This document shows, in pieces, positions 35,361 through 50,917 of a stretch of DNA of 64,000 nt. The stretch covers positions 1,302,001 to 1,366,000 of the forward strand of contig JAHLMK010000001.1 in the NCBI GenBank assembly GCA_019915135.1, written 5' to 3'. The translations under genes were made by a program, and so were the position numbers. The notes beneath the pieces were generated by a model that saw only the letters and a list, made by a program, of their open reading frames with translations, did no database searches and was not told the DNA's origin. This stretch comes from Strobilurus pachycystidiatus. Its lineage: Eukaryota; Basidiomycota; Agaricomycetes; Agaricales; Physalacriaceae. The first letter of the stretch is position 1; every line of letters starts with the position of its first letter.

Positions 35361-36552
35361 TCAGTCTTCTTTCTTCTCGTCGTTGGCAATCTGTTCAGGA
35401 GCAGGCGTGGGGTGCTTCACGTCCTCTTCCGGCTGTGAGTCCGGTGGTGGTGTGGCTTCCTTTTCATCCCCCGAGTCATCTTCTGCAGCTTCCGACGGGA
35501 AATACTCTGGAAGAAGATCTCGATAGACATCACGATCCTTGTTGCTCCATACCACAAAGATAACGCGTTCTAGCTATGAGAATGTCAGTAAAGGAAAAGA
35601 CGATAATGACGAAGGTCTTACAGTGGACCCTTCTTCGGCGGTGACAAACTGTCGCACTTCGTTGAGGGCTATGTGTGTGGCGTCTTCGATAGGATATCCG
35701 TAGATGCCAGTAGATATAGATGGAAATGCCTTTCGTAGGGGTGTCAGCGAAGACAAGCTTGTCTGGAAGAGATGACACTTACGATATGCTTGAGAGAGTT
35801 CTTGGCCGCTAGTTCGAGACTAGTCCTGTAGCATGAAGCCAACTGCTTGGCTTTGATCTCGACGCTAGCAGCGGAGTATATGGGTCCGACAGTGTGTATA
35901 ACATGCTTCCTGATAGATGATGAGTGTGTGTAAGCGCTGAAATTCGTGCCACCCGTACGATGGAAGTTTGTGTCCTCCAGTTATCTTGGACTCGCCAGTC
36001 TCGCATCCGTTGAGTGGTCGGCCTGAAGTGAGAATGTGAGTGTTTTGGTGAGCGATTTGAAACTGATTGACGTGCATTCTGCAACTAGACCTGGTCCTGC
36101 TGCAGAGTGAATGGCGCCGTCGACTATCCGACAGAATATCAATGAAAAGCCGTAAGATCGAAGGGCCACGGTTACAGACCTCCTCCTCCGCCTGATAGAG
36201 CGTCCCTGTGAGCGTATTGTGTTGCAACATAATTTCTGTGACGCACCGAGCAAGCTTCTATTCGCCGCATTGACGATGGAATCGATTTGAAGCTTGGTGA
36301 TATCTCCTTGACTACAAGCAAGGCTGTATCACTCGCCGAAGGGACTGCAACGATATTGCCGACGCACAAGAGCGATACCCGGTTCAACAAGGCCGCGTCT
36401 ACGGGAAAGTGGGGCTTCTCAACTGCCTTTATCACCGCCGTCTTGAACAGCTGTGCCAAGGTCGGTATCTCTGAGAGAGTCACAAACATGTCGCCTGCGT
36501 CAGAGTCGGTGTCCGTATCCGAGGCTGGGGAAGCCGATCGTAATCGGGACAT
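35361..36552 (-). CDS. Macrodomain (ADP-ribose hydrolase) protein
   Basis: Macrodomains bind ADP-ribose and many remove it from proteins or O-acetyl-ADP-ribose. The N-terminal exon starts at 36552 with an acidic, Ser-rich stretch and continues IPTLAQLFKTAVIKAVEK. The core appears across exons: GDITKLQIDSIVNAANRSLLG, joined to GGGGVDGAIHSAAGPGLVAEC, then CETGESKITGGHKLPS, VIHTVGPIY, and AFPSISTGIYGYPIEDATHIAL. These are the NAAN, GGGGVDGAIH and ISTGIYGYP signatures of MacroD-type hydrolases. The C-terminus is a low-complexity acidic tail (PPPDSQPEEDV). The join before GDITK is not resolved at nucleotide level. Confidence 0.9.
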
Positions 36553-36805
36553 GGAGGTCGAAGGTGAGTACTTAGTTGGGACTCGGCAGGTTGGCCGGCC
36601 AAGTACTTCCCTGTCACAGCACGCTGCGACGACGTCGTTCTTGACGCTACTGAGATAAAGGCCGCAACGCAGACTTCCATGAACAGAGTCTACTGTGCGT
36701 TTCGGTTATTATATTTCATTGTCATAGTGTAAATTATGGGGTCGTAAATGTACGTTCCGTCTCGTACATAGTAGTTCGTCAACGTCTTAAGCTGCTGTAC
36801 ACAGT

Positions 36806-38803
36806 TCAACGTAGATTTCGCCTATGATCGTCACGCTCCCCTTCGAGGAAATCGATGACCTCTTCGAAAGGAGTCTCGGCAGCGATATCAAGATACTCAA
36901 AGTTCCTGAGAATTGGTCGTAAGCCAATGCGAGGGTCATTGAGAGTGCTTCAGGCTTACACTAAGTGAAAGAAAACATGCTCTTGAATCTGTGCTATGCT
37001 TGGGCGAACCGCAGGATCATCGTCTAGAACCTGGTGTGTTTCAGAAAATGCCCAGTGACACAGACAGAATACTTGATTTACTCACCTGGGCCAGCAACTC
37101 ATACGCATCTGGAAGTAAGGAAAGAACCTTGTTGCCGCGTTCATGGGCTTCCTCAAGGATCTGCCTCCAGCCTAAGCCATGAGTGACCTGAAAAGAGACA
37201 GTCAATTCCAACGATGCTTCTGATGAGTTTGGATGCTCACTGTTCCAAGAAGCAGCTGCGTTACAATCATGCCAAAAGCCCAGATGTCTGTCTTGGCTAG
37301 GTTGAGGCTTTTTCCAGCAGGTTTATCATATTTCTCGAGTTCCGGACTGAAATAGAACGGTGTTCCCACTATAGGTGTATAGCCGTATCTAGGGGTGCCA
37401 TCATTCATAGTTCTATCGGCCGCGCCGAAGTCGGCTAGACAAATGTGTCCATGCTTCGAGATGAGGATGTTCTGAGGTTTGATATCCCGGTGAGCGTAAT
37501 GACATGCGTGAAGGAAACCGATTGCTAACGACTGTTGACGTGAGTAAGCATGTTGGAAGGGAAAGGGATATCCTCGTAATTACATACCAGCTCAGCTGCA
37601 TATGCTAGCACCTTCATATCATACTTGGTATCCTGAAGTTTCTCATCCATGTCCATCATCTCGAAATCCTCCATGACGTCTGCCAGAGTCATTATACACC
37701 ATGGCTGTTCAAGATCACCGGTAAGTCGAAGTGAAGTATCACTCGTTGACAAAATCTGGACTTACAAGGACGACAAAACATCGTCCATCTATCTGGGCTT
37801 GGTAGCCCATATGATGGACGAGAAACGGGAACCCTTTCTCCGAATGACGCGTCTGATGGGTCTTGACAAGCTGCCGCAGAACCCGCATCTCAGACTTGAC
37901 ATTGGGAGATCTAGATGTTAGACTTTGGTGATACACCTTCACAGCTACAACCTCCTGTTCATCGAGGGTATTAGTGGCGCGGTACACGATAGCAGTGGCT
38001 CCTTGCATGCCCTCGCCAACCTCAGGATCGACATCGTAGGTCACTCGCTTCGTCCTGGGTTTGCGATGACGCGAAGTCTCGTCCGGGTCGTGTAGTTCCA
38101 CTTCCACGGTCACCTCCGATGGGGGAGATCTGTGTGGCCCAAGAGAATGGGATTCAGTGGAGGCGTTCAGCCGGACGGATGGATCATCCGGGGAAACACA
38201 GGTCAAGCTGTTGTTGGAATGAGTCCGGGCAGAGAAAGGCAAAGCAGCTGCAGGGTGCGCGGACGATTGCAGAGATAAACCTGATAGCAACTTCAACTGA
38301 TCTACCATGCCTGGGATTGGCGCTGGAATGTCAGGTACCGGAGCAGGAGTGGACGAGGGCTGAGCCTGAATATCGACAGTGCATGGCTTTGGCGAAGGTT
38401 GGGTAGCCAGTCGGTCACTCGATGAACGCGAAGTACTGGCAGGCTCGTCCCTCGTCACTGGTGGGGAGGCGTCGTGTAGCTGTTGCCTGTAGTATTCGGA
38501 TATCTCGTGCAAACTTGGGTTTCGCGGTGCCTCGACACGGATATGGGACCTGAGGTGGTACAAGAAGCCCAGCTGTTGTACCAGCGGTGACAGAGCCGCC
38601 ATCGACGGCGCTGAACGCACAAAATGCGCAAAGTTCGTGAGAGGCGTAGAGTTCAGGAACTTCGGAGTAGGGCAGAGACGTGCGTGAAGGAGGGCGGGGC
38701 CAATGGTAGCAGCGCGCACGCTCGGAAGAGAAGCGGGTCCCCATCCCAGGCTGAGATGTCCTGGATAAAGTCCCAGGAGTAGCGACCCAAGGAATGAGGG
38801 CAT
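36806..38803 (-). CDS. Serine/threonine protein kinase with long disordered N-terminus
   Basis: The C-terminal half is a protein kinase split by several introns: glycine loop VGEGMQGATAIVYRA, catalytic lysine in VVAVKVYH, CHYAHRDIKPQNILI with the HRD Asp, LADFGAADR for DFG, GTPFYFSPELEKYD for the activation-segment end, DIWAFGMIVTQLLLGT, and a late DPAVRPSIAQIQEH. All catalytic residues are intact. The N-terminal about 250 residues are Pro/Ser-rich with a segment SPLVQQLGFLYHLRSHIRVEAPR. The stop lies at 36806-36808 after NFEYLDIAAETPFEEVIDFL. It does not fit a named subfamily by eye. The start could also be four codons upstream at 38815. Confidence 0.85.
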
Positions 38804-39180
38804 ATCGGAAGGCAATAGTGGTTGACGAACAAGCCATGGTGGAAAAATATAACAACCTTAGAACAAGGCGATGGCCCACTTTGATGGATCGCTGATGGCG
38901 TAATTGTTCCCAAAGTCCACGGTATTGTTCTCAAATTGCAAAGAAAAGACCGTCGTCGCTTGTCTGGTAAATGGTTGTTGTGGTAGACAATAGAGACCCT
39001 GAGAGCTGATCTCGTCGTCAAGAGCATCACAGTCCCATTTTGGTGACTACGTACAGACAAGAACTTGAGAAAGAGAGCAATACAACACAAATATATAGAC
39101 AGTAACAACAGAAAAGCAACGATTCAAGGGACCACACTCTCCTAAATACAAGTACATCAGTCGCATGTCTTGACCGACGC
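38804..39180. other. 377-bp region between kinase start and MCM7 end
   Basis: Upstream region of the kinase and 3' flank of MCM7, both on the minus strand. A minus-strand frame reads through much of it but has no motif. No promoter element stands out. Confidence 0.35.
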
Positions 39181-41964
<2,784 letters not shown>

Positions 41965-42097
41965 GCTGGGCGGGTTGAAAGGGTGGCAGCGGAGTTTGGA
42001 AGCCGTACCTTGACGGCCCTTCGCCATGTGTTGGGAATAACCTTAGCCTACTCTTTGTCTCTCTCTTAGCGCCCGCCCCGCTGCCCGCTCGCCTGCG
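41965..42097. promoter_or_regulatory. 133-bp bidirectional promoter of MCM7 and the DNA methyltransferase
   Basis: The two start codons are only 133 bp apart and face away from each other, so promoter sequence must be shared. The region holds pyrimidine-rich DNA (TCTTTGTCTCTCTCTTAG) and a GC-rich TTAGCGCCCGCCCCG, which resembles an E2F/MBF-type core. No MCB ACGCGT is present. Confidence 0.5.
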
Positions 42098-45000
42098 ATG
42101 AGCAGGCCGCGCCTCGTCCCATACGTCGACGTTCCCCCGCTGCGACGGACCGTCACCATCGCCGATGTCGCCGGCAACGCCTCTGACTCTGCCGAGCCTG
42201 ACTTTGCGAGCACGGCCAGTCCGTCTCCCAGGAAGAGACGGAGAGTCGACTCCCCTCTCAGCGAGACAGACCTCTCTCTCGCAAAAAAGGTGAGCAGGAT
42301 TTATTATTCCACAATCATATCTAATCTGAGTGGACATTCTAGGCGAACGATGGACTCAACGTTCGGGTCAGTACTGAGACGGAACAGGTCTCCTCAATCT
42401 CACAATGTCTACCAGACCCCGCGGACAAGCTATGTCAAGTCAACGCGCTCATCCACCGTTGTCGCCGACCCGACGCCCAGTTCATCTCGGTCGATGTCGG
42501 GAACAATTGTTGCATCTACTAGCTCGACACGTACGGTTTCTCCATCTATCATTCATACATAAACCAACATTCTCATTTCTCAGCTGTCAAGTATGACCCA
42601 CGCGGAGACGAGTTTGACGAAACCGACGACATCGAAATACCCGGCGAGGAGCCGCTCTTTGATGATGAAGATCAAGACAGTGACGACGACTTCACCGAGT
42701 CCAGCTCAAAAAGAACTACCAATGACGTTCCAGTCCGATGGCTTGACGATTTTTCCATCTACGACTCTGAGAACACGCTTTCGACGATACGAATTCTCTT
42801 TGACCTACCGTCTGTTTCCACGGGGAAGAAGGGCAAACGGAAGCGGCCCAATGAAACGGAATACTTTGCTAGTGGATTGGTCAAAGCCCAGGAGATGAGC
42901 GATGCAGACGACATGGACCAAGATTCTATCCTTGATTCTGCCGACCAAGAAGAGACGGAATCTGCGGCCGTGCGCATGAGGATTGGACCTATAAGGCAGC
43001 TCAGCGTCCATCATTGGGATAAAAGCTCACAGCAGCTGGATCCGTAAGCTTCCTCTACTCTATAACATGAAACGATTCAACTCATTCGTACAAAGATTAA
43101 TTTATATCCTAACGGATCAGGCGTGGTATATCCTCGACCTGCCCTCAGACCATTATGCAGATCTCTACATCGACTTTTTGGTCCCCCACCAAGTTACTCA
43201 CCTCCTGCTCTCGCAGGCCTTATTGGACAACCATCTTGACCTCCAAACCTTCCGGTCCAAGCTGGACGACAACGAGATTGAGTGTGAAAACCGTGTCTAC
43301 CAGATAATAGAACGTACACTGCAGTCGTCAGATCTTGACAACGATGACGCGGTAAAAAGAGTTTGATTCAATTCCCTATGCCCCGCCTTGACATGTATCG
43401 CAGAAAATCTATGCTCTCAGCACAATCCCAGACCTGTGTGCAAAGATGCATTCAACCCTCGCCCAACATCCCCTTCTTCAAGGCTATTTCGGCGAAGCCG
43501 GCGTACCACTGGAGGTGCCACCATCTGACGACGAAACGGACGATTCGATGAGCGACGCAGATGTTTCGGCCAAGAAGAAGAAGAAGGCTGAGTCCCTCGA
43601 TCCATTTGTCACACCTACTGTTGCGGCCATCTGTCAGGCGGTGTATCGTGTTAATTTCACGGTCTCGGGTAAGAGCGACACTGTGGCAGAGGACGTCAAA
43701 GTTATGAGGGAGAAGATTGTCTCTCACGAGCACGATCCTGAGTCCATCATCTGGGGCAACCAAATTGACAAGACAACATATGAATCGGTCACCATTGACG
43801 GACAAGTTTATCGGGTATGTTTTTTCTCTGCTCATTTATCCGTACATATATCAATGCTCGACAGCCTGGAGACGTCGTCGTTGTTCTGCCCGATAACGAC
43901 GCTCGACCATGTGCGTCAACCAATAATCTTGCTCAAAATTACTGGTACTCCATTTGATTCACCAGCCAGTTTGATATTAACACGGCCTTGTGCAGGTTCA
44001 CGATCATAAGATCACTCTATGAACACAAGGGACGGAAGAAATTCCACGGACAGTGGTTCGAACACGGTTCCAGGACGCTTCTGCAGCAGCTAGCCCACTC
44101 TAAAGAACTGTTCCTTCTCGACAGTTGTGGCGACCACCTCCTAGCTACCATCGTTCAACGTGTGAATGTTGAATTCCTTCGTGACCCCTTGGCGACTGTG
44201 CCGCCCGATGATGTTGAGGACAGGGACTGTACAGATTTCGTGTGCTTGTATGTGACAATCTTATGCTCTTCGTCACTTGTATTTTGATTTGCCTCCCAGA
44301 TACAGGCATGACCCGAAGCAGCAGGTCTTCTTCGAGCTTCTCACAGAGGCAGAGGAAGCAGATCTCCTCAACACTTCATCCTGTGTCTCCTGTGCAATTG
44401 CAGAACATTGGGAGGCCATGCATTCGTTCAGCTTTGACAGTGACGGCTCGTTCATCATTTCTGGGGACAGATACCACTTGTTCGACTTCGTCTACCTGGA
44501 GGGCAAATCGCTTCTTCTCGACATAGCCCAAATCACCAAGATGCCGACTACAGGTCAACAGCTTGAAATTCGGTACTTGAAGCGCGTAAGCCATCTGGAT
44601 GAGGGCGACACCTATGTTGCCCAGGAGGTTCGTTCTCACTCGAACATCTTGATGGCGTTCTGAGCGTTCATTTCAGCGCCGTCTCGCTTTCAAAGAGCGG
44701 ATTACAACACTTCAGGCGGGTCAGCTCAGAGGGAAATGTTTCGTCAGACGGCTACTGGATGAGAAGGACGACGATGAGATAGTCTCCTGGACCGAAGCAT
44801 CGACGGACCACTTCTACACCAACGAAGTGCAGGGCGACAAAAATGCTTCGAAGACCTTCAAGCATTGTGCGGTATGTCTACAAGCTCAGGTTCAGACGAT
44901 AGGCGCACGAGCACATGCACGAATGACCGCCTCTCCGTTGCACGCCATGGAGCTTTTTGCGGGCGCGGGTGGCCTTGGTACCGGTCTGAAAATGTCAGGT

Positions 45001-47004
45001 CACATTGACGCCAAGTGGGCCATTGAGTTCATGCCCTCGGCCGCAAAAACATACCAGTATGTCTTCTGTGCCATCCAGTAAAGATCATTCTGCTCATAGG
45101 CCTTGCTCTAGGCATAACCATCCAGAAACGTCGGTGTACTGTCAGGATGTCGGCAAGATTCTCCGGCATACCATCCAGCGCGACAAGAGCGAGAAACCGC
45201 TTCCAAAGCTCATGTCTTTAGGCGGGACGAAGAAGACCCTTCCCGATATGCCTCTGCGAGGAGAGGTTGACATCCTGTCGGGTGGTGCGTACATTGCGGG
45301 GGTTGTTCACGGCGGCTTTCTCAACTGTCTCTCAGGACCACCTTGTCAAGCTTTCTCCCGAGCCAATCATCGCCCGGTAAGTTTTGTCGCCCACCTTCTG
45401 GTGCTATCTAAGTATCACGCCAGAACGCCGACGATCTTCGCGCGACGCTTCCGATGACCATGCTGTCCTTTGTCGAGTACTACAACCCAAGGTACTTTAT
45501 ACTCGAGAACGTTGTGGGGATGCTCCACTACCGATTGTTGGCGCGGCCTGCGTCCCATGGCCGCTCTCTTGAGGGAGGAATCATGATGGGCATGATGAAG
45601 CTGATATGTCGGATTCTGATCAGCTTAGGGTGAGTTCCCTGTCCCCTTTTGCTCGTTATTCAACCATTTGATTTTGTACAGTTACAACGTAGGATTCAAA
45701 GTGCTCCAAGCTGGACATTACGGTGCACCTCAAGATCGTCGACGAGTTATCATTTTCGCATCGAGACGAGGAATTCCTCTACCACAGTTCCCAATTCCTA
45801 CACATGCGTTCCAGAAGATGCATCGGTATCAGTGCCGTGGCGTTATCGATAGCGAGGCCAGTAAGATCGACGATACTCTACGTGTTGAACCGGCCACTCG
45901 TTCGAAAGACCCGGATTACCCCCATAGGTGCGCCCCATTGAAGCCAGTTTGTGTCAACGACGCTATCAGTGACTTGGTAAGTGTGGTGATCTGTGTGTGT
46001 GATTACCAGATCTGATCTCAGTTGTCTATAGGCAAAGTTTGACTGGTATGAGACTTCTGTATGTACGATGGTTTTTTTTAAATCGCCCTTCATAGGCAAT
46101 GCGATGACAAAAAACTCTCGCACGAGGATAAGCAAAGGGAAGCGCAAGGCATCGCACAGTTCCTGGCTGTCACTCGTTCGAGGGCGGACAATTCCGTGGT
46201 GGGGTACGAGGAAGTCGACTACGACACACCTCCACAAACATCCTACCAAAGGACTTTGCGGGCTGGAAATAGAGAAATAGTCACCCATCACCAAACGCGA
46301 GCTTATTCCCATGCTGTGATCCAAACGTAAGCTGCATAGCCTGACACTGACTTATTGTTGAATTGCACTTCAGTACGCTCCAAGTCCCATTGACGCCGCG
46401 AGCAAACCATCGCGGTAAGTCCTTCCGTTGGATACCATGATTGAAACTCTCAATGTATGTCTAGATGTTCCCCGAAAGTATATCCCACTTAAAATGGTCA
46501 ACAACAAGAGCGGTATGTCGCAATTCGCCTCTCCACGCGTCACTTCGCCGTCTGAGACCTCATTGGCATAGTCTTCTATGGACGTTTGGATGCAGATGAT
46601 AGTTTCAAGACCGCTATGACCGCTGTGGCACCGAACTCGAAAGGCAGCACCCTGTTGCATCCTTCGGTTAGCTTTCGTTTGTTTCTGTGTTCCTACGACG
46701 TCTTAATCTCTTCCTCGACAGCAAAAACGTGTCGTCACTGTACGAGAGGCTGCGCGCGCACAAGGCTTCCCGGACGACTATGAGTTTCTGTCTATTCACA
46801 AAACCAACTCCAAGGTCCTTATCGACGTACGTACATCAAGGTCCACTGTTATTCATCTGAGAAGCTGACTGTTTGTGTCAGCAATACAAGCAGATTGGCA
46901 ATGCGGTCCCTGTACCCTTGGCCATTGCCCTTGGACGTTCCATCGAGGAGGCGGAGATGAAGTGTCGGGAGAAGAAGGAGCGCGAAGGTAGTCCTGAGCT
47001 TTGA
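42098..47004 (+). CDS. DNMT1: DNMT1-type cytosine-5 DNA methyltransferase
   Basis: Maintenance-type 5-methylcytosine writer. N-terminal NLS-like PRKRRRVDSP, then a replication-foci (RFTS) segment around LSVHHWDKSSQQLDPAWYILDLPS, BAH-like regions (GDVVVVLPDND; GDRYHLFDFVYLEG), and the catalytic domain from about 44930: motif I ELFAGAGGLGTGLKMSG, motif IV GGPPCQAFSRANH with the catalytic Cys, motif VI FILENVVGMLHY, motif VIII QDRRRVIIFASRRG, and the C-terminal motif X IGNAVPVPLAIALGRSIEEAE. The motif IV join needs removal of a 51-nt intron (45285-45335) that is itself a multiple of three without a stop. About fifteen introns. All catalytic blocks look intact. Length and RFTS+BAH argue for DNMT1/MASC-related basidiomycete enzymes. 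Confidence 0.93.
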
Positions 47005-47249
47005 GGAACGGGGTGGCTCAAAGATCTTATTATTCATCTACATATTGCTATCCATTATCTATCTGACGCATATCCGTGTATGATTATACCCACTGCATAC
47101 GTATGTATTTTATTGTAGACCATTTGTTGTTGTCAGAATATCTGAAGAGGGCCGAATGACCTTGGTTCGGCAACGCGTCTTCGACATGCCTTTACCACGA
47201 GGCTACTGATAATCGATCTTCGCGAGCTCGCATTAGACGCAGGACCATC

Positions 47250-48035
47250 ATGTCAATTACGGTTTCTTCAACTCCAAAGTACCACCCACAATTCGAGACG
47301 GGGCTATCTTCGGAGGATGACATCGTCTTGGAATCCTCCGACTCTGTATTATACCGTGTGCCATCCTTCATCCTTCCTTCTGAGACGTTTACCGCGTCAC
47401 CGTCCCCAATTCCTGTCGACGCCTCATCTGATGCTCTGACGCTGCTTCTCCTTCTTCTCAGCGGTCTTCCTGTACCACCCTTTCCCGACTTTGAAACATA
47501 CTCCCGGACGGTCCTCCTCGCTCAATCTTGGCGGGCGCCGTTGTCTGCTCTGCGAAGCGGGCTAATTACACCGCGCTTCCTGGAAGATCCCTTGGCTGTG
47601 TACGCTCTCGCCTCCCGTTGTGGGTGGGATGCCGAGGCGAGGTTGGCTGCACGGAAGACGCTGGCGTTGGATCTGTATGACGAGGACAATGCTCCGCTCC
47701 TGGAAAGCATGCCCGCTGTCGCTGTGGTACGGCTGTTCCAGTACCATCGTGCGAGGAGGGACACCTTTCGGGCACATATCGGCGATGGATTGGGAGACAA
47801 ATGTGTATGTGGGGCAGGCGTGGAAGGGGGAGAGTGGAGGATGCTGAGGGCGAAGATGGTTACTGAGATTGAAAGTGGGAACGAGGACGGTGTTTGTTCG
47901 TTGGAGATGGAGGAGTGGGCAGAGAGTGAGGCATGCTGGGCAGTCAGGTGCAAGGAGTGTAAGGCATCAGCATATGACCGTAGTGAAGTTCTGAAGAAGA
48001 TACGAGCAGCAGTAGCAGCATTGCCAGACTTTTAG
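47250..48035 (+). CDS. BTB/POZ-like protein, single exon
   Basis: A 261-residue frame without introns. It opens with a degenerate BTB fold: DIVLESSDSVLYRVPSFILPSETF is the usual first strand-helix unit of agaricomycete BTB proteins, followed by LTLLLLLLSGLPVPPFPDF and VLLAQSWRAP. The C-terminal part is alpha-helical, with ALASRCGWDAEARLAARKTL typical of the BACK-like region in these families, and has four Cys in two pairs (CVCGAG; CWAVRCKECKA) that could bind zinc. These proteins form a large expanded family in mushrooms; partner and role are unknown. It starts 245 bp after the methyltransferase on the same strand. Confidence 0.75.
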   Translation: MSITVSSTPKYHPQFETGLSSEDDIVLESSDSVLYRVPSFILPSETFTASPSPIPVDASSDALTLLLLLLSGLPVPPFPDFETYSRTVLLAQSWRAPLSALRSGLITPRFLEDPLAVYALASRCGWDAEARLAARKTLALDLYDEDNAPLLESMPAVAVVRLFQYHRARRDTFRAHIGDGLGDKCVCGAGVEGGEWRMLRAKMVTEIESGNEDGVCSLEMEEWAESEACWAVRCKECKASAYDRSEVLKKIRAAVAALPDF

Positions 48036-48318
48036 GCAAGCCATCAGAGCAACTAGTGTATCTTTTGGAGACCGTATGCCCCCCACTCATACTGACCGGC
48101 GCACAGAGCCATTCATATCTCAGAGTGGCTTCGTGTATTAGTACAAATAGTGCGAGCAACAAGATGCCCTTGAAGCTTGCGATTTTCAGGAGGCAGACGG
48201 AGAACAAGTGCGATAGTGCCGAGTGTTCACTATTTCTGGACATCTGGATCGGAATTCGAAATCTGAAAGGCCACTTATTGTTCAACGTTCACCTCCAACT
48301 CTCTTTCCCTCCATCATC

Positions 48319-50917
48319 ATGTCCGCCTCAACCAGTCTTCCGCGTCGAACTTCCAAAGCTCCAATGAAGCCGTTGTGCGCTGATTGTGAGGGCAGGGAGG
48401 TCGACGAAGAAATGTTGACTTGCACCGATTGTGGCAAGAGCTGTCAGTAATGTCCCTCACTGAGCCGCTGGACGACTGACTTTATCTTCACAATACTACA
48501 GATCACGTATACTCTTGCCTCGAGTTGAAATGTCCTCGACTCGATTTCATCCGAGAGATCGGCTGGAAGTGTGATGACCACAAGGCATGTCAAGGATGCC
48601 GCAAGACAACTACGAGTAAGAAGGTGTGTACTTGTCGTAGACGTCTGTTCCAAATCAGATTAATTATGTACCCAGAATCCACTCATCTTCTGCGAGAGAT
48701 GCGAGTCTGGCAAGTGAAGAATTACGATTTCCTCCGCTCTTTCTCATATCTCACAGCCTACCACCGAGTGTGCCTTCACCTTGAACAAGAGCAAGTACCA
48801 AAGAAGGGTTGGGATTGTCCAAAATGTATAGACAGGCTCAAACTGGAGTCTAACAAACGTACATTGGATGGTTCTCGCAAAAACTTGGTAGTCCGGACAC
48901 AGGTGCGTGCTATATCGGAGCCTTTCTCGCCTACATTGATATCATAATCTCAATACAGCCATTCTTCGATATCTACCGCGCCAGAGAGAAATATCCCCCC
49001 GAATCCAGGTGGTTGGCCCTTCTGAACCAAAGCTACAAGTCTTTGGACGACAAGGCTCAGGATCACGTCCGCAAGAATGTCAGTGATACTGCCTTCTTGC
49101 GCTCTAACATCGATCAGCTAGCTACCAATGAGCAAGAACTATACGAAGAGGTTTATACACCGTTGAAACACTGTGGCTCCAACTAACGACGAGTCCATCC
49201 AGTTCATGCAGGTCATTAATGACAAAGACAAGTGCGAGAATCGGAGCGACGAGTGGTACAACGATTTGCGAACAGTTGCCATGAAGATGTCATCTCTCAC
49301 ACAAGCATCTATGCGACCCAAAGTCGGCGGCGTTGTATGGTCGAATCTGATCTCACTGGCCCTGCCTGACAACTGGGCGAAGACGCTTCATGATTGTGAA
49401 ATCAACGGGGTGAATGTTGTGGATTGGGACATGATGCCTGCGTCAGTCGACGAACCGGTCAGTGAAAGCCTAGATGAGGTATTGTCGAAATTGGCTAACG
49501 GCTGTACCTTCAGTGCACGCGTTGTCGAGAGCGCGGTCTCAAATGCCAATATGTCCGGGAATTGACTGATGCACCACAGTGTCGGGAATGCGCCTTGAGT
49601 CATGAGACAACGACGCTTTGTGGCATCTTTTCCAAATATCAGACAACCACGGGGTCAACCGGCGTTCGCACTCGAAGAACCGCACTTATACCTGTGGGCC
49701 GCGCTCAGGGGGAACACAAAGAGACACCTGCTCATCCGGCGCCGAAAAAGAGGAGGACTTCAGGCCCAAAGGCTATTCCTGCCGGGTCGACCGCGACTGC
49801 ATCCACATCTGGCACCTCTCAAGGAGAGCTACGGGCGGCCCATTCGATTGCCTGGGGTGCATCTATATCTGCGACTGTACCATCCAGCGCGATCTCTTTG
49901 CCACAGTCCTCACACGGTCTACAAACACCTAGCAAACGTCGATACCGATCCGAGGTACCACCATATCAAACTCCATCGTCATCTCCAGCTCGGGCGCAAA
50001 CTGCTCTTCGTAATCCGTATCCCACCGCTAGCAAATCGCCATATAGTGGGCCAGCTTGGCCGATGGATCGTTGTAGGCCTTCCGGGTCACAGCTTCCATT
50101 GTTTGACCAGACTCTCGTCCCACCTTTGCAGCGCAATCGTCAGCCACCGGTTGTGATGCCCACGCCGATAACTATACCTCAAAGATCATCCCAATGGTCT
50201 TCGGTCTCGATGGATCAATTCATGAACAGTCTCAACAGAGAGCCCCATTTCTCTGATGCTCGAGACTCTTTTTCCCGAGAATCATCTGTCGGTGCACCTC
50301 GCCTCCACGAGCCTCTTACGCCTCCACCCTCGCACCATTCAGAACCTTCTCCTCCTGCTGATACCGGCGTCACGGAAAGCGCCAGTGTGTCGTTTACACA
50401 CTCACCTGCATCGTACGCGGTCCTGGAGCGCGAGGTCATCAGAAAGGACAAGGAACTCGCCAGGCAGGAGACGGAACTCGCATACTTGCGCGAACGGGTA
50501 TCTTTGTTCGAGAAACAGCGTGTGCCCGTGCCAGAGACACAAAGGGTGCTGGACACACGCACAGTGGACCTGGACACTCGTGAAGCGGCTGCCAGACAGA
50601 TGGAGGCTGAGAAGAGAGAGTTTGAACACAATCGGGATACTTGGTTAACTGTGAAGGAAGAACGCTCTGCAGAACTCGATGCACGCGAAACGGCGGCTAG
50701 AGAGGTGGAGGTATGTTTAGCTGCTGAGAAGAGGGAGTTCGAACGCAGGAGGGATGCGTGGTTGAAGGAAAAGGAAGCAGAAGACCAGCGTAGGGAGAGT
50801 GACAGAGCTACAGAGGAGAGAAAAAGGGAGAAGGAGAAGGAAACTGCAGAGCTGCACAGGGTGGCGATCAAGGAATTGTTCGAACAGTTGGCTCGCACTC
50901 AGAGTAAGCTGATGTGA
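48319..50917 (+). CDS. Tandem PHD-finger protein with a second Cys-rich motif and coiled coil
   Basis: The first four exons form two adjoining PHD fingers: CADCEGREVDEEMLTCTDCG then YHVYSCLELKC and WKCDDHKACQGC, running directly into NPLIFCERCESAYHRVC and WDCPKC. The shared WKCDDHKAC junction is like DPF/KAT6-type double PHD readers of acyl-lysine in histone H3. One join uses a GC donor (48710-48756). After an intron at about 49150-49200 (branch CTAAC) the gene continues with a novel segment, then CTRCRERGLKCQYV and CRECALSHETTTLC, a C-x2-C-x6-C plus C-x2-C set, a Ser/Pro-rich linker, and a charged coiled coil (about 50420-50900) to the stop. The single-gene reading depends on that intron; a split into two genes is possible. 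Confidence 0.75.
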
